The position numbers and the translations under genes are program-made. From Novosphingobium album (ex Liu et al. 2023) (GTDB lineage: Bacteria; Pseudomonadota; Alphaproteobacteria; Sphingomonadales; Sphingomonadaceae), in NCBI RefSeq assembly GCF_029076845.1, contig NZ_JARESE010000056.1:50468-114467 (forward strand): a stretch of 64,000 nt of DNA, read 5' to 3'. The notes under the pieces were generated by a model. It did not search any database and had not been told where the DNA came from. It saw nothing but the letters and a program-made list of their open reading frames with translations. This document shows, piece after piece, positions 8,334 through 16,752 of this stretch. The stretch's first letter is position 1. Each line of letters opens with the position of its first letter.

Positions 8334-9189
8334 AGATCGCGCCGAAGTCCTTGCCGCCGTTGCCCGCCTCGACGAAAGCCTCGTAGATCTTCGTCGCGTG
8401 TTCGCCCAGCGGCACGCTCGCGCCGCTGGTTTGCGCGCCCGCCATGGCGAGGCGCAAGTCCTTGAGCATCAGTGCCGAGGCGAAGCCGCCCTGGTAATCG
8501 TTGTCGGCCGGGCTGGTCGCGCCCACGCCCGGCGCGGGGGTGTAATCGTTGAGCGACCAGTTGTAGCCGGTCGACTTCGAGCTGATCTCATGGAACTTGC
8601 GCATGTCGAGGCCGGATTTCTCGGCCAGCGCCAGCGCCTCGCAAGTGCCGATCATGTGGATCGCCAGCAGCATGTTGTTGCACATCTTGGCGACTTGCCC
8701 CGCGCCGCTTTCGCCCGCGTGGATCACCGCCTTGCCCATGTTGAGCAGGATATCCTCGACATGGCCGAAAACCTTGGCATCGCCGCCGACCATGAACGTG
8801 AGCGTGCCCTGGTTGGCCGCGGTGATGCCGCCCGAAACCGGGGCATCGACCATCGGATAGCCGGCATCGGCGGCGGCCTGCTGCACCTTGCGCGCGGTGG
8901 CCACGTCGATCGTCGAACAGTCGATCAGCAACGCGCCCCTGGGCGCATGGCCCAGGACATCGTTCATGTAGACGCTCTCGACGATCGCGCCGTTGGGCAG
9001 CATCGAGACGACGGCGTTCACGCCCTGCACCGCCTCGCGCACCGAATCGAACACTTCGCAGCCGTTCGCCCTGGCCTTGGCCAGCGCATCGGGCGACAAG
9101 TCGAACGCGCGGACGTGGTGGCTGGCCATGGCCAGGTTGTGCGCCATGCCGCCGCCCATGTTGCCAAGGCCGATGAATGCGATCTTCAT
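8320..9189 (-). CDS. mmsB: 3-hydroxyisobutyrate dehydrogenase
   Basis: This 289-residue NAD-dependent enzyme oxidises 3-hydroxyisobutyrate to methylmalonate semialdehyde in valine catabolism. The N-terminal Rossmann motif is FIGLGNMGGGMAHNLA, the substrate-binding DAPVSGGITAANQGTL is at about residues 115-130, and the catalytic-lysine region GAGQVAKMCNNMLLAIHM is at about 160-177. It is the last gene of a minus-strand set with an enoyl-CoA hydratase, an acyl-CoA hydrolase and an acyl-CoA dehydrogenase, which together cover isobutyryl-CoA to methylmalonate semialdehyde. A 28-base gap separates it from the upstream hydratase gene. Confidence 0.93.
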   Translation of the reverse strand: MKIAFIGLGNMGGGMAHNLAMASHHVRAFDLSPDALAKARANGCEVFDSVREAVQGVNAVVSMLPNGAIVESVYMNDVLGHAPRGALLIDCSTIDVATARKVQQAAADAGYPMVDAPVSGGITAANQGTLTFMVGGDAKVFGHVEDILLNMGKAVIHAGESGAGQVAKMCNNMLLAIHMIGTCEALALAEKSGLDMRKFHEISSKSTGYNWSLNDYTPAPGVGATSPADNDYQGGFASALMLKDLRLAMAGAQTSGASVPLGEHATKIYEAFVEAGNGGKDFGAIFTTL

Positions 9190-9217
9190 GTCATTTCCTC
9201 TCCCGAGCCCGAGCGGC

Positions 9218-10000
9218 TTACTTGCCCTGCCAGTTGCCCGGCCGCTTTTCGATGAACGCCTTCATGCCCTCGGCCTTGTCCTCGGTCGCGGTGAGCACCT
9301 GGAACATGCGGCGTTCCATCAGCAGGCCGGTGTCGAGCGTGGTCTCGAACGCGATGTTGACCATTTCCTTGTTCATCATCGCGGCGAGCGGCGGCATGGC
9401 GGCGATCGTCTCGGCCGCCTTCAGCGCTTCTTCCATCAGCTTGTCGGCCGGCACCACGCGGCTGACGAGGCCGGCGCGCTCGGCTTCCTCGGCACCCATC
9501 AGGCGGCCGGTCAGGCACATGTCCATCGCCTTGGCCTTGCCGACGGCGCGGGTCAGGCGCTGCGATCCGCCCATACCGGGCGCCACCGCCAGCTTGATCT
9601 CCGGCTGGCCGAACTTGGCGTTTTCGGACGCGATGATGAAATCGGCCATCATCGAAAGCTCGCAGCCGCCCCCCAGCGCGAAGCCGTTCACCGCCGCGAT
9701 CCAGGGCTTGCGTGTGCTCTTGACCAGCTGGCTGGTCCAGCCGGCGAAGAAGTCTTCCGAATAGAACTCGGCACCCGGCTTGTCGGCCATTTCCTTGATG
9801 TCGGCGCCGGCCGCGAAAGCCTTGTCGCCCGATCCGGTGATCACCGCGCAGCGCTGCGCCTTGTCCGCCTGGTAAGCGGCGAAAGCGTCGATCAGCTCGG
9901 CCAGCACGGTCGAATTGAGCGCGTTGAGCGCTTGCGGCCGGTTGAGCGTGATCAGCGTGACCGCGCCCTTCTGTTCGACCAGGATCGTTTCATAGCTCAT
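9218..10000 (-). CDS. Enoyl-CoA hydratase
   Basis: A 260-residue crotonase-fold protein that adds water to the double bond of enoyl-CoA esters. The oxyanion-hole signatures [11 protein letters not shown] (about 62-72) and [20 protein letters not shown] (about 104-123) are present, with the catalytic glutamates in GGGCE and the FGQPEIKL region. The C-terminal [12 protein letters not shown] is typical of short-chain hydratases. In this operon it most likely hydrates methacrylyl-CoA in valine breakdown. Its ATG overlaps the stop of the upstream hydrolase gene as ATGA. An open frame continues upstream of this ATG but is only the shadow of the next gene. Confidence 0.93.
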   Translation of the reverse strand: MSYETILVEQKGAVTLITLNRPQALNALNSTVLAELIDAFAAYQADKAQRCAVITGSGDKAFAAGADIKEMADKPGAEFYSEDFFAGWTSQLVKSTRKPWIAAVNGFALGGGCELSMMADFIIASENAKFGQPEIKLAVAPGMGGSQRLTRAVGKAKAMDMCLTGRLMGAEEAERAGLVSRVVPADKLMEEALKAAETIAAMPPLAAMMNKEMVNIAFETTLDTGLLMERRMFQVLTATEDKAEGMKAFIEKRPGNWQGK

Positions 10001-11040
10001 AGCGGCTTCCATTCCTCTTGCGTGGGGAGCGGCGCGAAGATCGCGTCCAGCAGGTCTTCGGTGACGCCGGCCGGCGTCGCGGGGTTCCATTTCGGCGCGT
10101 GATCCTTGTCGACGATCACGGCGCGCACGCCCTCGGCGAAATCGGGGAGCGTCAGCACGCGGCTGCCGATGCGGTATTCCATCGCCATGTTCGCGGCGAA
10201 ATCCGTCAGCCCGGCCGACTCGGCGAGCTGGCGCAGCGCCACCTTGCAGGCCTGCGGGCTCTTGGCGCGCAGCGTGGCCAGTTCCTTTGCCGCCCATTCG
10301 TCCGGGTCGGCCTCCAGCGAGACGAGCACGTCCTCCAGCCGGTCCGAGGCGAAATGCTTGCGGATCTGCGCGGCATGGGCGGCCATGCGCGGTTCGGGCG
10401 GCGTGACCGCGAGCGCGGAGAGCACGCCGCCGATCTCGTGCCCCGCCTCGATCCGGGCCTTGGCCTCGGCCAGCTTGTCGGCGGGCAGGTAATGCGTGGC
10501 AAGGCCGGCCCAGAGGCATTCGGCGCCATCGAGCCGCGCCCCGGTGAGCGCGAGGAACTGGCCGACGCGCCCTTCCAGCCGCGAGAGATACCAGCCGCCG
10601 CCCACATCGGGGAACAGGCCGATGCCGGTTTCGGGCATGGCGAAGCGGGTGTTCTCGGTCGCCACGCGGTATTTCGCCGGCTGCGAGATGCCGACGCCGC
10701 CGCCCATGGTGATGCCGTCCATGAACGCGACCACGGGCTTGGCGTAAGTGAAGATCTGGTGATTGAGCCGGTATTCGTCGAAGAAGAAGGCCCGGCCCGC
10801 GGCGCCGCCGTCTTCCAGCGCGGACTGGCGCAGCAGGTTGATGTCGCCGCCCGAGCAGAAGCCCCTGCCCTCGCTGTGCTCCAGGATCACCGCCTTGACC
10901 TCGGGATCGTCGCGCCATTGCGCAAGCGCCGCCGTCATCGCCTGGCACATGCCGAGCGTGAGCGCGTGGATCGCCTTGGGGCGATTGAGCGTGAGATAGC
11001 CCGCGACGCCGGCGCGGCGCGTCAGCAGTTCGTCGCTCAT
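9997..11040 (-). CDS. 3-hydroxyisobutyryl-CoA hydrolase
   Basis: The 347-residue length and the sequence ([13 protein letters not shown] near 58-70, [43 protein letters not shown] near 103-145) are those of the HIBCH branch of the crotonase superfamily, not of ordinary hydratases. The enzyme frees 3-hydroxyisobutyrate from CoA so that MmsB can oxidise it. Neighbouring genes supply the steps before and after. Its ATG overlaps the stop of the upstream acyl-CoA dehydrogenase by one base (TGATG) and its stop overlaps the next ATG, so the operon is tightly coupled. Confidence 0.93.
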   Translation of the reverse strand: MSDELLTRRAGVAGYLTLNRPKAIHALTLGMCQAMTAALAQWRDDPEVKAVILEHSEGRGFCSGGDINLLRQSALEDGGAAGRAFFFDEYRLNHQIFTYAKPVVAFMDGITMGGGVGISQPAKYRVATENTRFAMPETGIGLFPDVGGGWYLSRLEGRVGQFLALTGARLDGAECLWAGLATHYLPADKLAEAKARIEAGHEIGGVLSALAVTPPEPRMAAHAAQIRKHFASDRLEDVLVSLEADPDEWAAKELATLRAKSPQACKVALRQLAESAGLTDFAANMAMEYRIGSRVLTLPDFAEGVRAVIVDKDHAPKWNPATPAGVTEDLLDAIFAPLPTQEEWKPL

Positions 11041-12182
11041 CAGCGCAGCAAGTCCCGGCCGACGATCATGCGCATCACCTGGTTCGTCCCTTCCAGGATC
11101 GAATGGACGCGAAGGTCGCGCCAGAAGCGCTCGATCGGATAGTCGCGCAGATAGCCATAGCCGCCGAAAAGCTGAAGGGCGTCATTGACGATCTTCGATC
11201 CGCTGTCGGTGGCGAGGCGCTTGGCCATGGCCGAAAACCGCGTCTTGTCCGGCGCCCCCGACGTAACCTTGGCGGCGGCGAGATAGAGCAGCGCGCGCGC
11301 CGCTTCGAGGTCGGTCGCCATGTCGGCCAGCATGAACTGGGTGTTCTGGAAATCGCCGATCGGCTGGTCGAACTGCTTGCGGTCCTTCACGTACTGGATC
11401 GCCTCGTCGAGGCAGCGCTGCGCCCCGCCCAGCGAACAGGCGCCGATGTTGATCCGCCCGCCGTCGAGCCCGGCCATGGCGAACTTGAAGCCATCGCCTT
11501 CCGCGCCGACGCGGTTTTCGACCGGCACGCGCGCATCCTCGAAGATCACTTGCGCGGTGGGCGAGGCATTCCAGCCCAGCTTCTTTTCCGGCGCGCCGAA
11601 GCTGAGGCCGGGCGTGTCCTTGTCGACCACGAAGCACGAGATACCGCGCGACTTGTGCTCGCCGGTGCGCGCCATGACGACGTAGACGTCGTTGTAGCCG
11701 CCGCCCGAGATGAACTGCTTGGTGCCGTTGAGCACATAGGCATCGCCATCCAGCCTGGCGCTGGTCTTGAGCGCCGCCGCGTCCGATCCCGAACCCGGCT
11801 CGGTGAGGCAATAGGAGGCGATCTTCTCCATCGTCACCAGCTCGGGCAGGTAGCGGTCCTTGAGCGGCTGGCCCGCGAACGTGTCGATCATCCACGCCGC
11901 CATGTTGTGGATCGAGATATAGGCCGATGTCGCCGGGCAGCCATAGGACATGGCTTCCATGATCAGCGCCGCTTCCAGCCGGCCCAGGCCAATGCCGCCG
12001 CTTTCCTCGGAAACATAGATCGCGCCGAAGCCCAGCTCACCCGCCGCCTTCCACACGTCGACCGGATAGTGGTGCTTCTCGTCCCACTCGGCCGCGAACG
12101 GCGTGATCTGGTCGGCGGTGAACTTGCGCGCGGTCTCCTGGATCGCGATCTGGTCTTCGGTCAACGCAAACTGGTCGGTCAT
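11040..12182 (-). CDS. Acyl-CoA dehydrogenase (isobutyryl-CoA dehydrogenase-like)
   Basis: This 380-residue FAD flavoprotein introduces the alpha-beta double bond into acyl-CoA. Conserved parts include [17 protein letters not shown] (about 124-140), the FAD-binding region [23 protein letters not shown] (about 262-284) and the C-terminal [36 protein letters not shown] with the catalytic glutamate. Placement at the head of a valine-catabolic set makes isobutyryl-CoA (or 2-methyl-branched acyl-CoA) the likely substrate. The start at 12182 ([11 protein letters not shown]) is family-like; the frame stays open upstream through the next gene by chance. Confidence 0.93.
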   Translation of the reverse strand: MTDQFALTEDQIAIQETARKFTADQITPFAAEWDEKHHYPVDVWKAAGELGFGAIYVSEESGGIGLGRLEAALIMEAMSYGCPATSAYISIHNMAAWMIDTFAGQPLKDRYLPELVTMEKIASYCLTEPGSGSDAAALKTSARLDGDAYVLNGTKQFISGGGYNDVYVVMARTGEHKSRGISCFVVDKDTPGLSFGAPEKKLGWNASPTAQVIFEDARVPVENRVGAEGDGFKFAMAGLDGGRINIGACSLGGAQRCLDEAIQYVKDRKQFDQPIGDFQNTQFMLADMATDLEAARALLYLAAAKVTSGAPDKTRFSAMAKRLATDSGSKIVNDALQLFGGYGYLRDYPIERFWRDLRVHSILEGTNQVMRMIVGRDLLR

Positions 12183-12202
12183 GGTGCCCCTGTCCTGGTG
12201 GT

Positions 12203-12697
12203 CTATTGGCAGCGGGTGTAAGTCAGCGCGCCGGGCATCGCGTCCGGACCGTAGTCGCGCCGGATCAGCGTCTTGCCCTGATCCTGCACGCCCAGCACGA
12301 CGTCCTGCGTCCAGGTCTGCCCCTCGCCGGAGAAAGTATAGCTCGCGCGGATGCGCTCGGCATCGGCTTCCTGGATCTTGCCCAGCGTCGCCACCGATTC
12401 GTAGAAGCGCAGTTCGCTGGCGCCGATCGTCAGCAGCCCCTTGGCATCGCCCATCGTGCTGGTGCAATCGGCCGCCACCAGCCCCCAGCGGCCGCGAATG
12501 GCCTGGGGAATAGCCTTGGCGGCAACCGGCTCGGGCTCGGACACCGCCTCGCTAGCGGTATCCTCGGGCAGCGGCGCTTCGGACGCAGCTTCGGCCGGCG
12601 TCTCGCTGGCCTGCCCCTCGGGCCCGGCCGGCTCTTTCGAGCAGGCGCCAAGCGCGAGCGCGACGGCGGTCACGGCGAAAAGGGCGATGGTGCGCAT
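12203..12697 (-). CDS. Putative lipoprotein
   Basis: The 164-residue product has a signal peptide with lipobox LGAC (Cys at about residue 19). A low-complexity linker rich in Glu, Pro, Ala and Ser follows at about 20-60, then a C-terminal domain at about 65-164. That domain starts IPQAIRGRWGLVAADCTSTMGDAKGLLTI and holds three cysteines, one as the penultimate residue. Small domains of this kind resembling protease-inhibitor or lipocalin-like folds are common in sphingomonads, but I cannot name the family. It lies 20 bases upstream of the acyl-CoA dehydrogenase start, so cotranscription is possible though unlikely to be functional. Confidence 0.75.
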   Translation of the reverse strand: MRTIALFAVTAVALALGACSKEPAGPEGQASETPAEAASEAPLPEDTASEAVSEPEPVAAKAIPQAIRGRWGLVAADCTSTMGDAKGLLTIGASELRFYESVATLGKIQEADAERIRASYTFSGEGQTWTQDVVLGVQDQGKTLIRRDYGPDAMPGALTYTRCQ

Positions 12698-12785
12698 TCT
12701 TCCGGTCTCCTCTCCTGTCCGGGGGACCGGACGGGGCCCGGCCGGATCGTTCCGGGCCCGGCCGCCTTCCGGCGCTGCGAGAGCG

Positions 12786-14210
12786 TCAGCCGACGGCTTC
12801 GATCACGTCCTTGCCGAACAGATCCTCGTCCGACGGGATCACCTTGGTCTGCGGCAGCGGCTTCGACACCCAGGTCTCGTTGATCAGGTCGCGCCACGAG
12901 ACGTTGTTGTTCGTCGCGTTGCCGCCCCACGAGCCGCAGCCCAGCGAGAAGGTCTGGCGCATCCCGTTCCACAGGTTGCCCGAGTTCGAGGCGGCCTGCG
13001 GCTGGTTCACCATCACGCGGCTGGTCTTGGTGTGCATGGCCAGCTTCATGATGTTCTCGTCCGAGGTCGAATAGATGCCGCAGGAATGGCCCTGGCCCTG
13101 ATAGGCCTGGATGGCGTTGGTCAGCTCGATCGCCTCGTCCAGATCCCTGGCCCGGTACAGCGCCATGGTCACGGTCATCTTCTCGCCGGAGAAGGGATGC
13201 TCCTTGCCGGTGCCGGTCTCGGGCACGATGAAGAACTGCGTGCCTTCGGGGATCGTGAAGCCGGCATAGTCGGCGATGAACTGCGGCGACTGGGCGACAA
13301 CCTTGGCATTGATGTGCTCGCCATCTTCCCAGATCGCGGCCTGGAGCCTGGCCTTCTGCTCGTTGTCGAGCACGAGGCCGCCCTTTTCCTGCAGCTTGGC
13401 CAGCATCTTGTCATAGATCGCGTCGAGCAGGATCACGCTGTTGTCCGACGAGCACGAGGCGGCGAAGTCCAGCGTCTTGGACAGCAGGATCTTCTCGGCC
13501 GCGTCATCCAGGTCGGCGGTGTCGTCGACGGTGATGACCGCATTGCCCACGCCCACGCCCAGCGCCGGCGTGCCCGAGCTGTAGGCCGCCTGCACCATCG
13601 GCGTGCCGCCGGTGGCCAGCACGCGGTCGCACTGCTTCATCACTTCGTTGGTCTTCTCGACCGAGGGACGCTCGATCGGGATGACGAGATCGGCCGGGGC
13701 GCCCAGCTTGACCAGCGCCTCGCGCATCTTGTCACAGATGATCTTGTTGGTGATCTTGGCGCGCGGATGCGGGCAGATGATCACCGAGTTGCGGCCCTTG
13801 ACCGCGCAGATCGCCTTGATCACCGGAGTCGCCTCGGGATTGGTGGACGGCGAAAGCGCGCCGATCACGCCTACCGGCTTGGCGATCTTGACGATGTGAC
13901 GCTCGGGGATTTCCTCGATCACGCCCACCGACTTGTCGTCGATGATGTCCATCAGCGCGGCGCGCGTCTTGACCGAGATCTTGAGGAACTTGCCCTTGTA
14001 GTTGCCCAGTTGCGTCTCATCGACGGTGTGCTGGGCGATATCCTCGGCCACGCCGGGCTTGGCGACGGCCCAGACCATGCCGCGAATCAGCCGATCGACC
14101 TGTTCCTGCGTGTAGTTCTCGATGGCGAGCTGGGCCTTGCGCGAACGCGCGACCAGTTCGGCGACTTCATCGGCAACGGAGATTTCGGCGATGTCTTCAA
14201 CGGTAGCCAT
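12786..14210 (-). CDS. CoA-acylating aldehyde dehydrogenase (AdhE-N/SauS-like)
   Basis: The 474-residue product belongs to the acylating branch of the aldehyde dehydrogenase superfamily, which oxidises an aldehyde to an acyl-CoA with NAD(P)+. The catalytic cysteine lies in LDFAASCSSDNSVI (about residues 249-262). GVIGALSPSTNPEATP (about 111-126) and VLATGGTPMVQAAYSSGTPALGVGVGN (about 198-224) are typical of the AdhE N-terminal domain and of sulfoacetaldehyde dehydrogenases such as SauS. A GC-rich inverted repeat (12732-12741/12752-12761) lies just after the stop. A 358-bp divergent gap upstream holds a TTGACT -35 element and a 13-bp palindrome overlapping the -10, suggesting repressor control. 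The natural aldehyde is unknown. Confidence 0.85.
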   Translation of the reverse strand: MATVEDIAEISVADEVAELVARSRKAQLAIENYTQEQVDRLIRGMVWAVAKPGVAEDIAQHTVDETQLGNYKGKFLKISVKTRAALMDIIDDKSVGVIEEIPERHIVKIAKPVGVIGALSPSTNPEATPVIKAICAVKGRNSVIICPHPRAKITNKIICDKMREALVKLGAPADLVIPIERPSVEKTNEVMKQCDRVLATGGTPMVQAAYSSGTPALGVGVGNAVITVDDTADLDDAAEKILLSKTLDFAASCSSDNSVILLDAIYDKMLAKLQEKGGLVLDNEQKARLQAAIWEDGEHINAKVVAQSPQFIADYAGFTIPEGTQFFIVPETGTGKEHPFSGEKMTVTMALYRARDLDEAIELTNAIQAYQGQGHSCGIYSTSDENIMKLAMHTKTSRVMVNQPQAASNSGNLWNGMRQTFSLGCGSWGGNATNNNVSWRDLINETWVSKPLPQTKVIPSDEDLFGKDVIEAVG

Positions 14211-14324
14211 GGGCTCTATCCCTTTTTATGCGGATGGCGAGCGGCCGGCGCGGCCAGGGGCGCGGCGCACGGCTTCAAGCATCCCAACTCCAGTTCCGTC
14301 CACTGCACGTTTCGCAAGCGGCTC

Positions 14325-14375
14325 GCAACCCATTTAATCGGACAGTTAAATGGGTTGCTATTGCAAAAAAGTCAA
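14325..14375 (-). promoter_or_regulatory. Promoter with perfect 13-bp inverted-repeat operator
   Basis: GCAACCCATTTAA (14325-14337) and TTAAATGGGTTGC (14346-14358) form a perfect inverted repeat with an 8-base spacer. On the minus strand a TTGACT -35 box (14370-14375) lies 17 bases before CATTTA, so the palindrome covers the -10 region of a promoter reading toward the aldehyde dehydrogenase gene. A weaker half-site similar to the right arm occurs at 14446-14458, nearer the divergent flavin reductase gene. The rest of the 14211-14568 gap shows nothing else. Confidence 0.6.
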
Positions 14376-14568
14376 CATCGCCCGCGTCGATCGCACGCGT
14401 GGCGCGCGGATCGCTCTGGCGGTTGCGCTGCACCGCCAAGTCCGACTAATCGGGTTGCATCGCCGGCGAAAAACCTGCCACGATGCGGGTCGGCATGGCG
14501 AACGATGTGACGGATTGGCGAATGCCCGTGGCGCCGCGGCCGAAGAATGATCCAGAAGGGAGACTTGC

Positions 14569-15063
14569 GTGAGCCAGACCACCATTGACCCCGCCGCCTT
14601 CCGCCAGGTGCTGTCCAGCTATCCCACCGGCGTGTGCGTCGTCACCGCGCTCGATGCCAGCAACCGCCCGGCGGGCATGGTGGTGGGCAGCTTCACCTCG
14701 GTCTCGCTCGATCCGCCGCTGGTCGGCTTCTTCCCCGACAAGAAATCCTCGTCCTGGCCGCTGATCGAGGCGGCCGGCCATTTCTGCGTCAATGTCATGG
14801 GCAGCGACCAGCAGGACATCTGCCGCGCCGTCACCGCCAGGGGGCCGGAGAAGTTCGTCGGCGTCGAATATACCATCTCGGAGCATAACCTGCCGGTGAT
14901 CGCCAATGCGATCGCCTGCATCGAATGCCGGCTCTATTCCGTCACCGAAGCGGGCGATCACTGGTTCGTGCTGGGCGAAGTGCTGCGCCTGGAAACCACG
15001 CGCGAGGATGATCCCATGCTGTTCCATCGCGGCCGCTACGGCGGTTTCGCCGAGATCATCTGA
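14569..15063 (+). CDS. Flavin reductase family protein
   Basis: The 164-residue protein has the flavin reductase-like split-barrel fold. It begins PAAFRQVLSSYPTGVCVVTA, has GMVVGSFTSVSLDPPLVGFFPDKKSSSWPLI at about 37-67, and ends with the typical DPMLFHRGRYGGF. Such enzymes use NAD(P)H to make free FMNH2 or FADH2 for two-component monooxygenases. The start is GTG with AGAAGGGAG upstream. No monooxygenase is adjacent, but the LLM-type flavin protein at 29541 would need such a supply. That link is inference from the shared island. Confidence 0.9.
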   Translation: MSQTTIDPAAFRQVLSSYPTGVCVVTALDASNRPAGMVVGSFTSVSLDPPLVGFFPDKKSSSWPLIEAAGHFCVNVMGSDQQDICRAVTARGPEKFVGVEYTISEHNLPVIANAIACIECRLYSVTEAGDHWFVLGEVLRLETTREDDPMLFHRGRYGGFAEII

Positions 15064-15071
15064 CGCGGGGC

Positions 15072-15112
15072 TTGACACCGCGCGCGGGGATGCTGTTCAC
15101 CCGTTCAGCATC
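15072..15112 (+). promoter_or_regulatory. Promoter with palindromic operator upstream of SDR gene
   Basis: A perfect -35 TTGACA (15072-15077) is followed, where the -10 should fall, by GATGCTG (15089-15095) and CAGCATC (15106-15112), a perfect 7-bp inverted repeat with a 10-base spacer. A repressor binding here would block initiation toward the SDR gene at 15141. No good -10 hexamer is visible. Confidence 0.45.
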
Positions 15113-15140
15113 AACCACCTAAAGGATTTGGGGAGGAATC

Positions 15141-15908
15141 ATGAGAACTTCACTGAACGGGCGCGTCGCCGTCGTCACCGGGGCAGGCTCGGGCATGGGC
15201 AGGGCCATCGCCGAACGGCTTGCGGCGGACGGGGCCGCCGTGGCGATCTGGGACGTGAACGGCGCAGGCGCGGCCGAGACGGCGGCAACGATCACCGCCG
15301 CCGGCGGCACCGCGCTGGCGATCACCGCCGACTGCGCCGACCGCGCCGCGATCGAGGCGGCGGCCAGCGAAACCCGCGCCACGCTGGGCCCCATCACGAT
15401 CCTGGTGAACAACGCCGGCATCGCGCCTTTCACCAGGTTCCTCGACGTGGACGACGCGGAGCTGGACAAGGTACTGCACATCAACTTGCGCGGCCCGTTC
15501 ATCCTGACGCGCGAGATCGTGCCCGACATGCTGGCCGCCGGCTGGGGCCGGATCATCAACATCACCTCGTCCTCGACCCAGACGGGCTCGCCGATGCAAT
15601 CGCATTACGTCGCCTCGAAGGGCGGCCTGCTGGGGCTGACCAAGGCGCTGGCGCTCGAACTGGGGGGAAGCGGCATCACCGTCAACATGATCCCGCCCGG
15701 CTCGATCGACACGCCGATGCTGCGCGGCGCCGCGATCATGACCGCGCCCGACGCGATCAGCAATTACGGCGCGGCCCTGCCGGTCAAGCGCATCGGCACC
15801 GTGGACGATATCGCCGCCGCCGCCAGCTACCTCGCTTCGGAAGAGGCGAGCTACATCACCGGCCAGACGATCAGCGTCAACGGCGGGCGCTACATGGGCT
15901 CGGCCTGA
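15141..15908 (+). CDS. SDR family oxidoreductase
   Basis: A 255-residue classical short-chain dehydrogenase/reductase. The cofactor motif TGAGSGMGRAIA is at about residues 13-24, NNAGIAPF at about 91-98, and the catalytic Ser-Tyr-Lys set is in NITSSSTQTGSPMQSHYVASKGG. Asp in WDVNGAG after the second strand suggests NAD rather than NADP. The C-terminus SYITGQTISVNGGRYMGS is typical of 3-oxoacyl-ACP-reductase-like members. It probably oxidises a hydroxyl group in the catabolic island; the substrate is unknown. The alpha/beta hydrolase follows after 4 bases. Confidence 0.9.
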   Translation: MRTSLNGRVAVVTGAGSGMGRAIAERLAADGAAVAIWDVNGAGAAETAATITAAGGTALAITADCADRAAIEAAASETRATLGPITILVNNAGIAPFTRFLDVDDAELDKVLHINLRGPFILTREIVPDMLAAGWGRIINITSSSTQTGSPMQSHYVASKGGLLGLTKALALELGGSGITVNMIPPGSIDTPMLRGAAIMTAPDAISNYGAALPVKRIGTVDDIAAAASYLASEEASYITGQTISVNGGRYMGSA

Positions 15909-15912
15909 GCCC

Positions 15913-16737
15913 ATGCCGGGGGCGTTCGCGATCGACAGCGATGGCGCGCGCCTTGTTGGCGAATGGATTCTTGGCGAGTGGCTTCCCGGCGAGCGGCGGG
16001 GCGAAGGCGACGACGCCCGGCCGCTCGTCCTGATCCACGGCTTCGGCGGGTCGCGCCATGACTGGGCCGGCGTGCGCAATGCCCTGCCCGCCGGCCTGCC
16101 GACACTGGCCTATGACCAGCGCGGCTTCGGCGAATCGACCGGGCCGGACGGCGTGGCCTTTTCCCATGCCGAAGACCTGCTGCGCCTGCTCGACGCGCTC
16201 GGGATCGCGACGGCGGACATCTGCGGCATGTCGCTGGGCGGGGCGACCGCGCTCAACTTCGCGCTGAACTGGCCCGCGCGGGTGCGGCGGCTGGTGCTGG
16301 TCAGCCCGCTGATGGTCGGCTGGTCTTGGACGCCGGAATGGGTCGCGCTGTGGAAAGCGATGGGCCGCGCCGCGCGCGCCGGCGACATGGCCACCGCGCG
16401 CGAGTTGTGGTGGCAGCATCCGCTTTTCGCCCCGACGCGCGAAAGCCCGGCCGCCGATACGCTACGCGCCGCGATCGCCGCGTTCCACGGGCATCAATGG
16501 ATTCGCGACGACCAGCGCAACGAACTGCCCGAGATCGAGCGGCTGCATCGCCTGGCCATGCCCACGCTGCTGCTGACCGGCGGGCGCGACTTGCCCGACT
16601 TCCGCCTGATGGCCGAAGTGATCGCCAGCGCCGCGCCGCATGTCGAGCGCATTGACCATCCCGACGCCGGCCACATGCTGACTTACGAGCGGCCGCGCGA
16701 AATCGCCGGGGAAATCACGCGGTTCCTCGCGGATTGA
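15913..16737 (+). CDS. Alpha/beta hydrolase
   Basis: The 274-residue protein shows the alpha/beta-hydrolase order: oxyanion-hole region LIHGFGGSRHDW (about 39-50), nucleophile elbow GMSLGGATALNFAL (about 105-118), acidic residue region TLLLTGGRDLPDF and C-terminal histidine in DHPDAGHMLTYERP. It may hydrolyse an ester, a lactone or a C-C bond. It follows the SDR gene with 4 bases between, so the two are likely cotranscribed. No clear ribosome-binding site precedes the ATG, consistent with coupling. The exact substrate cannot be deduced. Confidence 0.9.
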   Translation: MPGAFAIDSDGARLVGEWILGEWLPGERRGEGDDARPLVLIHGFGGSRHDWAGVRNALPAGLPTLAYDQRGFGESTGPDGVAFSHAEDLLRLLDALGIATADICGMSLGGATALNFALNWPARVRRLVLVSPLMVGWSWTPEWVALWKAMGRAARAGDMATARELWWQHPLFAPTRESPAADTLRAAIAAFHGHQWIRDDQRNELPEIERLHRLAMPTLLLTGGRDLPDFRLMAEVIASAAPHVERIDHPDAGHMLTYERPREIAGEITRFLAD

Positions 16738-16752
16738 GCGCCGCCCAGCCGG

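Noticed and set aside
10001..10948. Open extension upstream of the enoyl-CoA hydratase
   Set aside because: It is another frame of the hydrolase gene. The hydratase has a clear ATG at 10000 coupled by ATGA.
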